Below are positions 27,601 through 39,696 of a stretch of 64,000 nucleotides of DNA, one piece after another. A model generated the notes under the pieces. It worked only from the letters and a program-made list of their open reading frames with translations, had not been told where the DNA came from and searched no databases. The stretch comes from Pardosa pseudoannulata (lineage: Eukaryota; Arthropoda; Arachnida; Araneae; Lycosidae). The translations under genes were made by a program, and so were the position numbers. The stretch lies in assembly GCA_032207245.1 (NCBI GenBank), contig CM063505.1, forward strand, positions 175,135,700 through 175,199,699, in the 5' to 3' direction. Within the stretch, counting starts at the first letter, position 1. Every line of letters starts with the position of its first letter.

Positions 27601-29133
27601 AATCTAGCTGGGAACTTCCATACCACCATATTTTCGTCATTGTAGATTTCATTCACTCTACTCGTAAAATAAGGAGTCATTATTTAGAATGTGCCTATAC
27701 TTAAGATAAATCCAAACAGATCTTATTTTTCAGCGAATTTAATTATAAATAATATTATATAAATTGATATTGATAACAAGTACCCTAAAAATCCCTATTA
27801 TTTTCGCTCATTATCGTTAGTTTTCGCAATAAATCGTTTAATTTTGATGGATAAAGCACATAAATCCCTGTATTTCCAAATAACTGTATTACCAATAAAA
27901 GTCCTCATTAATCAGATATATTTTCTTCCGGGAAGCCGGGCGTAGCAGAATGTTCGAAAAACAAGACATTATTTTGTCCAAACAATTTTTCTTGATTTAT
28001 AATTTCCAATTATCTCTCCACTTCTTCCTTCTTCATGAAACTTTTTTTCGTGTGTTTGATATCTCTATGTTTACTGTTAAAAAAAAAAAAGAATATTTTT
28101 TTTATATATTAGTTAGATTTTTTTTTTCTTTTCCTTGAGAAATAATTTTATTTTATTTTATTTTTGGCATCAGACGAAACTTTAAAATTTTAAAAACATT
28201 TTCATGCGATTGACTTGCTGGATTATTATTATTATTATAACAGCAACTTCACAGGAAAAGATTGCCTTCATTTTAAGCAGTAAAACAAATTTTTATTATC
28301 ATTTTTTCTGCAACTAACCTCTTTTTGTTTGTTTATTTATTTCATTCGACTATTTTTTTAGTCGTATCAATTACTTCAATATTCTATGCAGACATTTAAA
28401 AACAAGTAGTGCTCCGCTTGATTTCAGAAAAATAGATCTATTGAAAGATATTGTGACATTTTTCCTGGTTGAAAGACTTTATCATTTTTCCAGTTTATAA
28501 ATATTTGCGTTAACAATTTCTTAAAAATCTCAGAATGGAATTTTTTTCCTTTTTTACTTAAAACATACTATAATTGTGGCAGATTATTTTTGCGTTACTC
28601 CTTTGTTTAAACTTATTTTAGTTATGTCATCCTGATTTTAATTTAAAAACAGTTAAATAAATCTGTTACAAAGATCTTATACGTACTTTTTTGCTTGCAT
28701 AAAATGTGAGAGAAAAACCTTATCAACAATTTCTGATCTATTTTTAATTCTGTCACCTCATTTCCTTTAATCCTTTTATTAAATTATTGAAGGATCATCC
28801 AACTTAGTGAGTCAGCCAGCAACTTTAAGTGAGTTATCCCTAGTCCCCGTATTGTATCAGAGTTCAAGGAAATGAATTTTCTTTGTCCTTTTGGTTGTTT
28901 TACGACAGATGCAATCAAACCCGTTTAATGCAGCCCATCATTTGTGCGGTTTTTACACAATTTTTTATGCTGTATATGAAAAAAAATTCCATCAAATGTG
29001 TATTATGAATAAGCGAGAGTGCGAGGTTGTAACGGTTCTCTTGCCATTACCCTCCGTACTAAGCCTCTCAGTTACCTACAACCTTGAGAACAAAACAGTA
29101 ATGCTTAGTGCCCTGCTTCTGTTATACTCAATA

Positions 29134-30356
29134 CACTCAAGAGCCAAAATATTATGACCACCCCTACATTTTGCAATGAACTCGCCTGGATGACGTGGAA
29201 GGCACGTGATCAGGTGGAAGTGGTATTTAACTGCTGCTGGAGAGTCTGAAGAATCATTCTTTCACTTACTTCTGTGTGTCATGGGAAAGGCTGCGGATCT
29301 AAGCGATTTTGATAGAGGGCAGATTGTAATGGCTCGAAGGCTCGGAACAAATATTTTCGAAACTGCACGACTCGTGGGTTGTTCGCGATCTACAGTTGTT
29401 AGTACTTATGTAAAGTGGATAAATGACGGTGAAACCAGCAGTAGACGACATGGTGTTGGACGTCCACACCCTATCAAAGAAAAAGGTCGTTGGAGACTCT
29501 CTCTCTCTCTCTCTCATGGTGAAGCAAAACCGGAGCCAGACAGTGACTCAGCTGACAACCCAATGCAGGGCCAAGTAGAATAGTATCGGAGCACACTGTT
29601 CAGTGGACACTTTTGGATATGGGGCTATTCAGCAAACGTACCACTCGTGTGCCTTTGCTGACCAAGCGCCATCGCCAACTGCGACTACGCTGGGCCCGGA
29701 AACACCACGACTGGTCCTTGGATCAGTGGGAGAGAGTTGCCTGGTCAGATGAATCACGGTTTGTCATTCATCACGCCGATGGCCGTGTCAGGATACTCCG
29801 TCTTCCAGGCGAACAGTTGCTCCCTCAATGTACAGTAGGTCATACACAGGCCAATGGTGGTGGTATTATGCTTTGGGGGACGTTCTCTTGGGCGTCTCTG
29901 GAACCCGTCTTTGTGGTAGAGCAAACTATGAATGCTGCAGGGTATCTGAACATCATTGCGGACCAGTTGCACCTTTACATGGCCTCTGTTTTTGCAGCTG
30001 AAAATGGAATGTTCCAGCAGGACAACTCCCCTTGTCGCAATGCTAAAATTCTGTTGGAGTGGTTCCAGGAACACGATCCTGAATTCCAGTTAATGTCCTG
30101 TTCACCTAACTCACTGGATCTCAGTCCGATAGAACACATTTGGGAGTCATGGGACGGAAGCTCAGAGTTCAAAGACCACCAATTCGCAATATCTCGGATT
30201 TGCGTAACTGTTGCTTAAACATCTGGTACAATCTGTCTCCGGCCATCTGCTAAAGACTTGTGGCATCCATGCCAAGGCGGATTAAAGCTATGTTGAGCGA
30301 CAAATGTAGGCCAACTCGTTATTGATAAGTGATCATAATATTTTGGCTCTTGAGTG
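29134..30356 (+). mobile_element. Tc1/mariner-family DNA transposon, full length, inactive
   Basis: Element of 1223 bases bounded by terminal inverted repeats beginning CACTCAAGAGCCAAAATATT on each side (27 of the first 28 positions match) and flanked by TA dinucleotides at 29132-29133 and 30357-30358, the target-site duplication expected of Tc1/mariner. It contains a broken transposase gene. The spacing between the second Asp and the Glu of the catalytic triad (36 residues) fits the DD36E (Incomer-type) group of Tc1-like elements rather than classic DD34E. Confidence 0.93.
29281..30324 (+). pseudogene. Tc1-like transposase, frameshifted (DD36E type)
   Basis: The N-terminal part (from ATG at 29281; a longer in-frame start at 29206 lacks family support) encodes a helix-turn-helix domain: [20 protein letters not shown], then [20 protein letters not shown] and GRP. 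The frame is lost near a CT repeat (about 29498-29514). The catalytic part resumes at 29613: WSDESRF (first Asp), GMFQQDNSPC (second Asp), SPIEHIWE (Glu). Two more breaks follow: a shift right after IEHIWE, and a TAA within the original frame near 30252. The remnant ends at a TGA near 30322. The normal motif WPPNSPDL is degraded to CSPNSLDL. The function was cut-and-paste transposition in the nucleus; it is now inactive. Confidence 0.92.
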
Positions 30357-30360
30357 TATA

Positions 30361-31110
30361 ATTAAACGCTAGCTTATCAACAATAACAAACAAATTTAAT
30401 GAAAAATAATCAGGAAAGGTGCATGACTACTTAATACTTAATTAGGGCTTCTATCTCGCTACTATTCTAATCTGATGGCAGGCTGCACCTAATTCGTATT
30501 TACTAATTCACTCCTTGGCTGTAGATACAAACGTAAACACTCTTATTGTCAACGTCTACTCAACTGCACAACTTCCGACTCGCTTATATTCATTTCCTTT
30601 CTTGTGCGCTATTAATAAATTTTCATTGCCTACCAGAACATATTCTCATTAATATTCAAACAGCCAACAAATTTATTACGTCGTAGAAGGTGAGACGGAA
30701 TTTAGGACAATTGCATTTTACGTTATCACGTAATCTCTCATACGTCTCTGTTAGTACATTCGGTTACAGTAATACCTCCCTTACTAGGTAACATCTTCAA
30801 ATGGCGAAAGCGATCTTGAAACTGTTCGCTACAAGAAATCTTGTGTATATGACTACGATGTATATTTTTAAATGCACTCTTTAGAATCCCTATAAGCAAA
30901 TGAATTTAAAAATGTTCAGGTATGTACTCGTAAATTCACTTTTTTCTTGTTTGAAAAACTAATTTCCAGCTACATCCTGAGGTTTCGATTTACATATTTT
31001 CTGTGTCGGATTTTTTTTATGCGGTCTCTATTTACCTCATAATTTTTATAGCTACTTAATTTTCATACATATTTTTATGATTTCTTTTATGTAGTCCCTT
31101 TTCCCCGCAC
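30361..31110. other. Intergenic, nothing recognised
   Basis: Between the Tc1-like element and the minus-strand SINE; no supported feature. Confidence 0.5.
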
Positions 31111-31120
31111 AAAACACAGA

Positions 31121-31237
31121 TTTGGTTGGATTTGAAACAAAATCCTACTGCTTAAAGCCGATTCCGAATGGCTACGAACATCCATGCCAGCAGTGGATTT
31201 CGAACCTATGAAGCAGCCCATTCGGCCATCGTTCGTC
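31121..31237 (-). mobile_element. tRNA-derived SINE, partial copy on the minus strand
   Basis: The reverse complement matches the 15988 family: tail-side sequence first, then AAAGCCGATTCCGAATGGCT and the tRNA head with CATTCGGCCATCGTTCG. Near-duplicate flanks (CAAAACACAG and CAAAACACGG) look like a 10 bp target duplication with one change. It has an internal deletion in the tRNA part. Confidence 0.85.
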
Positions 31238-31247
31238 CAAAACACGG

Positions 31248-31955
31248 GTTTGAATGTGTATACTGTGAGGTTTGCTCTGATATTTTCTTTGAGGCATCAA
31301 TTATGAATATATCGAGAACGAACCTATATCCACTCTCGAAGTGAGATGAAAGGAAAGTGAACGAGACTTATAAAAATGCCAGTCAGAGGTGGAAATGCCA
31401 GTGGTAGTAAGATTTAGCACTAACTGTGTGTAATAGAATAAAATATTTTAATATTTTAACAAGTGGAGTCTTCGTTTACGTCTTGAAGCCGGAATTCATA
31501 CTAAGACAAACTCCACAATGCAATTTCTAATTTCAATATAAATACTTCAATAAAAACCAAAACAATATGCCCATTGGTATTCGTATTTTATAGACAGTCT
31601 TGTCTTACAGTAAAAAGCCTTGTAATTTCAGAAAAAGCTTTACTATAAATCCTTGGAGCACTAGAAGTGCCACGACAGGTTTCAAAATAATCTACATCCC
31701 CTCACTATATTACTTTTCGTAAAAAATATTTTCAATTTCTTTCCACCACATTTTTTTTTCTCCGAAAAAGAACCGTCTTAAAGAGGAATAAATCGCCGAA
31801 AAGATCTTCTCATTCCTGTTGATCTCTTCGCAGTATTTTTATTATTTATCCCGTAAGTACATAACAGTAAATATTTAGAAAGCAAAGTAGAGAAAGGGAT
31901 TTCCTCATCTCATCAATCTGTAATTCCGAGTAAGGAAACTTACTGTAGCCTAGTT
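31248..31955. other. Intergenic, nothing recognised
   Basis: No supported coding or RNA feature. Confidence 0.5.
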
Positions 31956-32195
31956 CAGTGGTTCGCAAACTTTTTAGATTTTCGGGGCTGTGTTGAATTT
32001 AGATTTTTCGAAGTCGCTCTGTTTAAAACACCAAAACAGGTACTTTTTGGGATATAGTCATTTGTAATATACTTCAGTTATGAGGGTTTATGCAGTAAAA
32101 TATAGTTTACACCCAAACTTTTGTGCAAGTTTTGTAAAATAAACACATTTTAGGGCACATTAACATTTATTGATCAAATTTTAAAAAAACTATAT
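31956..32195. mobile_element. Possible truncated hAT-like element, left end only
   Basis: CAGTGGTTCGCAAACTTTTT at 31956 is a classical hAT-type terminus. The following sequence runs into repeat copy D at 32200, which may have truncated it. No right end. Confidence 0.35.
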
Positions 32196-32199
32196 ATAA

Positions 32200-33213
32200 C
32201 TAGCAAGTGTGCCCGTTCTTCGCTACGGTTAACTTAATAAATTACTTTTAAACAAAGTTTTTTTTTTTTCGTGCATAAGTCTCTAAATTAGTCACAATGC
32301 AGTTCGAGTCATTGGCATATTTACGTATTTCTATTATAAGCGTATTAAAACAATATTGTTTTTATACTTCTGTTTCCATTAAACCTGAGTTGTACATCAA
32401 TAAGATGTGAAAACGTGTGCAAAATAAGAGTCCGAAAATTTGACAATAGTTTCAAAAAACTTCTTCTGTTTACTAAACATTCCGGACTACCCGGAAGCTT
32501 ATCAACCATTGTCCAATTCTCCGAAATGATCAAGGATCAAGCTAACTATAAAAAATGATAGGTATTTATTTGCCTATGAGAGTCATTGAAATTTGTACTT
32601 TTTGTTGTTAGAAATCGTTATAAACATTTCATTGTAACGTAAAAATTAACCAAGAATTAAATTTAAAATTAGTTCTTATATAAAAATGCTATAATTTGTG
32701 TTACATAGAAATGAAATTTAATCAGTTTATATCTCAATTTCCAGGTCAAATCGAATTGATGCTACGCAGACGATGTTTAAATAATATAAAATAAGAAATG
32801 AATAAATGAGATATTTAAAGGAATGATGTCATAATGATAAAAAAAAATATTGTTTTCACCTATTTATTATGTGATAAATTGAAAATTTTAATCTCCTTCT
32901 TTTAACCGAGGAAAACTGCGTTTAAAACAATTACATAGGATTAACGGAATGACGTCACATTGCTAGAAATTATTGCTTCTTTCACTTAGTTATGATGCGA
33001 TAAATCAAAAAGTTAATGGTTTGCGTTTAACCAGGGAAAATATTACTTGGAATAATGACATAAAATGCTCGAAAAAGGGGGGAGAATGGATTTCGAACGT
33101 TAAAAATTTACAAAAACCTTCCCAGGGATGTACCTAATAATTTCCCAAATTTTCACGTTGATTGGATGCATGGTTTTTAAGTCTATCGAATATACACAGA
33201 CAGACACAAATTC

Positions 33214-33256
<43 letters not shown>
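32200..33256 (+). repeat. CTAGC-CCCGT repeat family, divergent copy D
   Basis: Starts CTAGCAAGTGTGCCCGTTCT and ends ACACAGACAGACACAAATTC plus a TA run. Its middle (AAATGAGATATTTAAAGGAA, then TATTTATTATGTGATAAATTG) matches copies A-C, which ties it to the family despite different outer sequence. No open frame. Confidence 0.7.
33216..33256. repeat. TA microsatellite at the end of repeat copy D
   Basis: About 20 TA units forming the 3' end of copy D. Confidence 0.95.
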
Positions 33257-33258
<2 letters not shown>

Positions 33259-33348
33259 CAGTAGGTTTTCACTCTTTCAACGCTTGTTGATTTTTAGTAA
33301 AAGCAGATCCGTTTTTTAAATCATGAGAGAAAATATATATACTACAAG

Positions 33349-34021
33349 CAGGGCCGTAACTAGGACGTGGCAAAGGTGGCATTTTACACGGGCGCATCAG
33401 TCATAGGGGTGCCGCACCGTGAGGAAAGCGGTGTCCGAAAGAAGACGATTCGTCCCAAGTAGAAATAAGGAAAATTTGAAAAATATTTTTTTTTTATTAT
33501 AGAATCAGATGTTATTTTTAAAATCCAATGTGTTTAATAAATTAGTGTTTTATGAATTTTCTTATTTTTTTAAAATGTTCCTAGAGATTAAACTTGTTAT
33601 AGATTCTTACAAAATGTTTACCAAACACTCTTAATATGTCTTTATATAAATCCGGATAATCGTTTTGAATTTTAAAATTATTAAAGTTATTAAAACTAAA
33701 TTTAAGTTTAGAAAATCATCAATTTTTTATGAAAATTCAACGTACAAATTAAAAATATTCCCTTCAAATAAACTATTCAGTTTATCAGCAAAATAATACC
33801 TATAGAGTGTTCGAAAATATTTTTAAGTATTAATAAAATATAGAAGAAAAAATTAAAAATTAATATTCGAGGAACATTTTAAGAATTTATAAAATATTTT
33901 GAGTTATTCTAAATATATGATATAGGATAAAAACATTTATGTATTTTCTCACTATATTAGGTGGTAGGGGTGCAGATCAGTTTTTTTGCCACAGGCGCTA
34001 AAGGACTTAGTTACAGCCCTG
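33349..34021. mobile_element. Non-autonomous hAT element with perfect 8 bp duplication
   Basis: 673 bases with terminal inverted repeats CAGGGCCGTAACTAGGACG and, from the right end, CAGGGCTGTAACTAAGTCC. Identical octamers ACTACAAG flank it at 33341-33348 and 34022-34029. The interior is AT-rich with no coding capacity. A second pair of matching GC-rich blocks (GGGCGC... and GGCGC...) lies just inside the ends. Confidence 0.92.
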
Positions 34022-34143
34022 ACTACAAGAACCTTTCATGATCACAAGAATATTCAACTGATCTAATCCTACTATCTGCGTGGCCCGGCATTATTCGGAC
34101 ATTTTGAATAATGCTTCATTCTCTTGTGGGGGGAAGAAATGGG

Positions 34144-34229
34144 GTCACGTGACACATGCCCAACATCAACACCTCCTAAAGAGAGACTCTCTTTAGGACG
34201 TGTTACCAACATTCTCTCCCAAACGGAGA
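34144..34229. repeat. Cluster of short palindromes and hairpins
   Basis: Contains GTCACGTGAC (34144-34153), an 11 bp perfect stem CCTAAAGAGAG / CTCTCTTTAGG with a single-base loop (34175-34197), and CTCTCC..GGAGAG (about 34213-34229), in a locally GC-richer stretch right after the hAT element at 33349. Confidence 0.8.
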
Positions 34230-34869
34230 GGGTCGCGTGGCAGCCGATAAGTTAAATAGTAAACCCTTTACGTATGCATAATACGTGTGCATTTATGCCA
34301 TGTTATAACCAAATAAATCATAATCATGGTTAAATTTGGTTATAACCATGTTATAACCAAATAAAACGTCTGCCAAACTCCTAGCATTACAGAACTAGAG
34401 GACCCGGCCCAAGCAGTTCTGTAACTACTGCATCCTGTGATGCATAAAGCTTTAAATTTTTTAAAGATGAAATTTTTTAAGTGATAGATACCAGATTTCA
34501 CACTCATGTATCAAACTTCAATAACTTTTAGTCCATCCAGGTGGTGGTGTGACAAAAATTCTAAAACTTAATCTAAATTAATAAAAATTGTTTTTTTATG
34601 TCTATTTATTATTATTTAGGCCCTTTTCGGATTTTTAATGCAATTTATTTATTTTTAAAACATATATTTTTTATTTTTTCAAAATTTTTAATTTTTTTCG
34701 ATTTTGATCATTATTATTCAATATTTTTGGCTTTTTTCGTACGGATGTCACTGGCCACAAAAATATTTTATGTTTTTCTATCCCTAAACTCTCTACTCTC
34801 TAGTTTTGTGTTATGAACTCACGAATCCACCCTTCTATCTCTTTGCTGTTTTATGTGTTTATTTTTCGC

Positions 34870-35068
34870 TCGTTGTCGTTTTTGTGCTTACTGACAGAAG
34901 CCTCTGGATTAGAGGGCTCGGCCCATAGGGTCCAGTTGCCACATCACCTTTAAAACCTTTAAAGGTGGTGGTGCCCTAACTGTGTGAACATAAGAAGGTA
35001 GAAAAGGCGCTTGTGAACATACTCATCTGTGAAAAATATTTGTGTATAAAAGTTTGGCCACCCCTGGC
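34870..35068. mobile_element. Possible hAT-like element, right end only
   Basis: AAAAGTTTGGCCACCCCTG at 35050-35068 is the complement of a CAGGGGTGGCCAAACTTTT hAT-type end. The matching left end was not found, so the start is arbitrary. Confidence 0.3.
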
Positions 35069-38000
35069 TCAAGACAACTAAATTTTCTTCACTTCATTTC
35101 CAGTACAATTACCATTGAATGTTAGTTTGGAAATGACCTTTGAACTGAAATAGTTTAATAATTATTAATAGTAAAATTATGTGCATTAAAGTTGCCTTAA
35201 TTTCGCTCACCAAGATTTCATGAGAAGAAAGTAAAACTGCATAAATTAATAATCATTTTCCCTTCCCCAGGAAAAAATATCCCAATTTGAATACTTTGTA
35301 TTTTATTTTATTTAAAGCTATATTTCCCGTGCTTTATATCCCTGCCTGAAAATGAATGTCTATAGTCATAAATCTTGGTTAGCATTAATTAAAATTAGGA
35401 TTTTTGAGAAGTAAAATTTAAATGGTTTATATTTTTATTAGAGAGTGAAATTTAATGCTTTAATGGAACAGCTGTTATATGCTAGAATTCTGGAAAACTT
35501 CGATGTTAAACTAGAAAGAAAATTCCGTTTAACCACACGAAATTGTATACGGTACTTTGTCTCCAACATCAAGCTGCTGCCAAAGATTTTTGTTCTTCAT
35601 TATTCATTTTAAGCTTTTGTAATATTTTTTTTCTTAACTGTTATCACAAAAAATAAATTAAAGAATGACGACATTTTTGTAAGTAACACAGCTTTGTTAA
35701 CCCCAAAAATTATTTTAGGAAAATAATACATGCTTTTTTTTAACTTGTTTTTTAGTCCTTAATTATAAATCAATATAGGAATTAGTATTAACGGTGGCAT
35801 CGATCTCGTGTGTTTTGAGAAATTGAACGGTAAAAGAAAGTCTGATGATATATTAAGCACACTGTCAGCATTTTCATTAATTTTTTGTGTGTGTTTAGCC
35901 ATTGTTGTTTTAATGTAGCAAATCGTAGTAAAGTTAATTTATAGTTCCCTCTTTTCCTGTTTTTTTTTTATCCCGATAATATACACTAAGATAAAAAAAA
36001 TAGATACGGGCGCTGCTTTGTTTATTTTTTATTCCATTTCTTTATCAATATTTAGTATTTGGAAACAAGTCTAATTTTTTATAGTCAAAAATTTGCATAA
36101 AAATATATCAATTTTTGCAGTACTTTTTAAAAATAATGGACCTTTACTATAGTGCATAATAGTTATACAAGGAGTATTTTAGTTGTTTTACAAATACACG
36201 AAATTATTATATTTATTAAAATTTTAATTGAACAGTAGCTGTAGTTTCCTCGGGGCTTCTTAGCTGAACGCTGTATCCCCCGTTGTGAGATTTATTAGAT
36301 CAATCAAGATGAGTATCAGGATTTGCCAGTTACAATAAAGGTTATACATAAATTAAAATTAAATTACATTAAGAGGAAAAAACAATTTGGCCGTAGATAG
36401 CAAAATAAAATAGTAAAGTGGTAAAGTAATAAATTTATTAAAAGAGAGTAGGAAGTTTAAAAAGGATAGAGAATTTTTATGCAGATGTAAACCTCAATTT
36501 TATAAAATTTTAATAATTTTTTTTGGGGGGGAGGGTATTTTATTTTATTTATTTATTTTTTGGAAATATAATTGTTTGAAATTTGTCTTTAGCGACTCAT
36601 AAATAAAAGTGGTAGAAGAGACTCATATTAGGAAAAGAGACAAAAAAAAAAAAAAGGTTTAAAGAGATTGTGACACCTGTCGAATATTGTGTTTTGAAAA
36701 CAGAATATTCTTTATTTATTTGTAAGAATACTGTAAAAACTAGATGGCAAATGCCCTTTCAATTTCTGGTATGCGTAGTATGCGAGATATTGTAATCGTT
36801 CAGAAATTCAACCTCAAAATTTTGATTAGATCTTTTATTTATTTATTTATCTATTTATTTTTCCTTTGAACCAGAAAATACCACTTTTGGAATGTGTATG
36901 TGTGTGCGCGCTAAAAAACACAACAACTGGCTTTTTTTTATTTTTTTTATTTTTTTAATATGTACATTGTAGCAAAGGAGTAGTTTTCTATCAACTTTAG
37001 GGTATTTTTGACTACCGGAAGTAGCAGTTTACCTGCTACTCCCCATCTTGATTCTCATGCAATGCTTATTTTTATTTAAGTTCATTAAATAACGTGTTAG
37101 TAAAGCTAAAAAACATGGACAGTATTTGTAAGAACGCTACGACTGAGAACGAGAGTAACGAGAACTAGAGTGCGATCAGCGAGGCAGGTAGTGTTGTTGG
37201 CGATGTCAGAAGTGGTCTGCTGTAATTTTTTATTTTGTGTGTATGTGTGTTTCGTTAAATACAGTGTCAAAATGAAAGTGGTGTTTCGTCTGGTTACCGT
37301 GCTGAATCTTTCTTGTTAATATCTGGACAAAGAAAATTTCGAAAACGCCACGGTCGCTCTTTGGCCGCTAACAGTGTCCATATGTTTTGTAAAAGAACAA
37401 AAACATGGCTAACGAAAATAGTTACCTTTTTTTTTTTTTTTTTTTTTTTTAATGAGTATACGAGAAAGTCCAGGGGAAGCTACTCCCCTTTTCTGTTTTG
37501 TTTTGCATTTTGCAAGACATATATCTTACACTTCCTGTAATTTTACGAAAGAGATGACAGAACCGCGGAGGGAGCCTGCATTTTTACTCAACTGATCACG
37601 CAAACTTTGTATTTATTTCCCATCTAGGATATTGCCTCACTCAGCTGTAACCTTACATTAGAGGACAAAATATAACTCGTAGACAAAATAAATATCAAAA
37701 CACGACAGGTAAAATATCAAAGATCGACTGTATTTAAGAAATGTATGTCAAAATAAGGTGGTCACATTTGTGTACCTGTCTATCAGCCCTATTTTAAGAA
37801 TTTGAAATTGAATCATTTGCGTCATTTAGTTTTTCATATTTTGTTATGTAGTTTGAATGAATTCGTCTTAGCTTTGAGACCGTCAGATAAATATATTTAC
37901 TCTTAGTTCTGTAAAACATTTGGAAACATGTATTCGGAAAATTTTTTTACTCATTTTATTAACTACACCTATCATTCTATTTACGTTATGCTTTAATCAC

Positions 38001-38683
38001 TCGGTTCTTTTCGTGAAAGTTGAAATTACTTAAGTCCATTTATAGAAATAGAAAAAAAAATCTCATTGAAAGAAGGAACAATTTTTTTTATATGGGAAGC
38101 GGGGGAGGGCATGTATCACCAATTCGTTTTTGGTTTGGTGTAGGTCGCTACTTTCAATTTTTGGCTATTCAAGAGCTATTTAAAACGCTCTTACTGCTTT
38201 ATGACTTCTTAGTGCCTTGTACACCGTGTTTACAGAGTTCGAATCCAGCAACCGTTTGCAATGACTTTGAATGGTAGGAATGTGTCGGAGGGCTACATCT
38301 AACGCCTTACAAAACGTCCAGTTCTCTTTTAAGCCAAGTGAGCCGAAAACCTAGTCACGCTGCTTACAGAATTCCCTCATGACTATTATTCTAAGCGCTA
38401 TTTAGGCCCGTGAGGTTTTCATTGCCTCTGTTAATTTGGTCGTCATAGACAGAAGGTCCCGGTAAAGCATCCAGCCCTCTTTAAAATTAGCCCCAAAAGC
38501 TACACTCCTGTGCACGCTTGCGACTCGGCGTTCGTTCGTAGGGACTCTTCGAAGGATGTCTATCGCGTGAAGTCGTCTAAATATTGGCAATCTACACACC
38601 ACCACCAGAAACTAACTTGGAAGGCTCTTACAGCTACATTGAATCCTATATCAGTGTATGACTAGACACATAGAATATGGACA

Positions 38684-38687
<4 letters not shown>
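35069..38687. other. Upstream of the first recognised kinesin exon, no exon recognised
   Basis: Searched by eye for an exon encoding the kinesin N-terminus (V-VRVRPxN-RE); none seen. A GC-richer stretch at about 37115-37230 (CTACGACTGAGAACGAGAGT to GATGTCAGAAGTGGTCTGC) and another at about 38200-38620 stand out. Either could be a non-coding exon or element relic. Confidence 0.45.

Positions 38688-38768
<81 letters not shown>
38688..38768. repeat. (TA)n(TG)n microsatellite
   Basis: About 21 TA units followed by about 19 TG units. Confidence 0.96.
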
Positions 38769-38769
<1 letters not shown>

Positions 38770-39545
38770 ACCCAAAAGTTCCATGATAGAAGGAGTGCCA
38801 AATGAGAAAAAAATACTCCTTATACTCAAAGGTGTCACAAGTTTTCACACGCTCAAACTGAAATTGCACCCAATAGCCCTGTTTTTATTGAATACATTTG
38901 CATATTATGGGTGTTAACAATGCTAGCAACACTTCTTCACTAGAAAGAAAAATCTATTAAAGACTGAGGTCAAGATGAATAAAAAAAAAATTCCAGAATA
39001 AAATTTAACATTAATATTGTAACCAGTGTATTATAATATAATTTTCCATTGCACTAGGAATAAAATTTCTGTACTAGGAGTAAAATTTTGATATTTGTGT
39101 ATAAGAAGTCTTTTTTTATGTATTTTTAGTATGGGATGGTCAGTTAAGAGGTCTACAGTTAATTTTGAAACATGGGACATACATCTTAAAACAGATTCGA
39201 AGATAGTATAGACATCCCTGCTTTCAATAAAATTCAAACCCATAGACACCAAAATCAATAGACAGTATCGTACCCAAGCATGAAGTTTAACCTTCTTCAG
39301 TAATATATTTGGAATTGTTATTGCACACCACTCACTCTTCATTTCTGAAATACATGATGCTAAATTTTTGATTATAGGTATACAAATTGTAGAGTAATAT
39401 AAAATTTAATAAATTATAAAAGAATGTTACCTCTTATTAAACCCAATGCATTGAATTTTATTTGAATTCATCAATATGAAATGTATTTAGTGAGTTTTAT
39501 CACAGTTCCTTTAGTGTTAACTCTTTTTTTTTCTTTTCTTTTTAG
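38769..39545. other. Intron or upstream sequence directly before Khc-73 exon 1
   Basis: Presumed intron, because it ends in a strong pyrimidine tract and AG at 39545 in the middle of the motor domain. No other feature; the minus frame at 39031-39342 has no recognised motif. Confidence 0.6.
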
Positions 39546-39696
39546 AGTTTTACCTTTGATCAGTGTTTTTGGTCCTTTAATGAAAACCACCATCACTATG
39601 CTAGCCAAGAAACGGTATTCAACAGCCTTGGAGCAGATATTTTGGATAACGCTTTTCAAGGCTACAATGCCTGCATCCTTGCTTATGGACAAACGG
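39546..39696 (+). CDS. Khc-73: Khc-73 exon 1 of the window: motor core up to the P-loop
   Basis: Encodes codons 1-50 of the fragment, from FDQCFWSF through [20 protein letters not shown] to AYGQT; the final G begins the P-loop glycine codon (phase 1). Donor is gtaagt. The acceptor follows a long pyrimidine tract, and two AGs lie next to each other (ending at 39545 and 39547). I took the first. If the second is used, the exon starts at 39548 and the first codon is split, which could give a more family-like valine. The preceding exon was not found. Confidence 0.93.

Larger units (their letters stand above)
25896..29133. other. Intergenic, old element fragments only
   Basis: Contains the SINE fragment at 26090, the possible hAT relic at 26857, and AT-only palindromic sequence near 27345-27450 (ATTATAATTTATAATATA and its complements). 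Nothing coding was recognised. Confidence 0.5.

Noticed and set aside
29206..29280. Extended N-terminus of the Tc1-like transposase from an ATG at 29206
   Set aside because: Family members start at the MGKA... methionine at 29281; the extra 25 codons have no support.
29754..30172. Minus-strand frames inside the Tc1-like element
   Set aside because: Shadows of the transposase sequence on the opposite strand.
38402..38605. 67-codon minus-strand frame in a GC-richer stretch
   Set aside because: No recognisable motif and no supporting splice or start context; kept only as part of an unassigned stretch.
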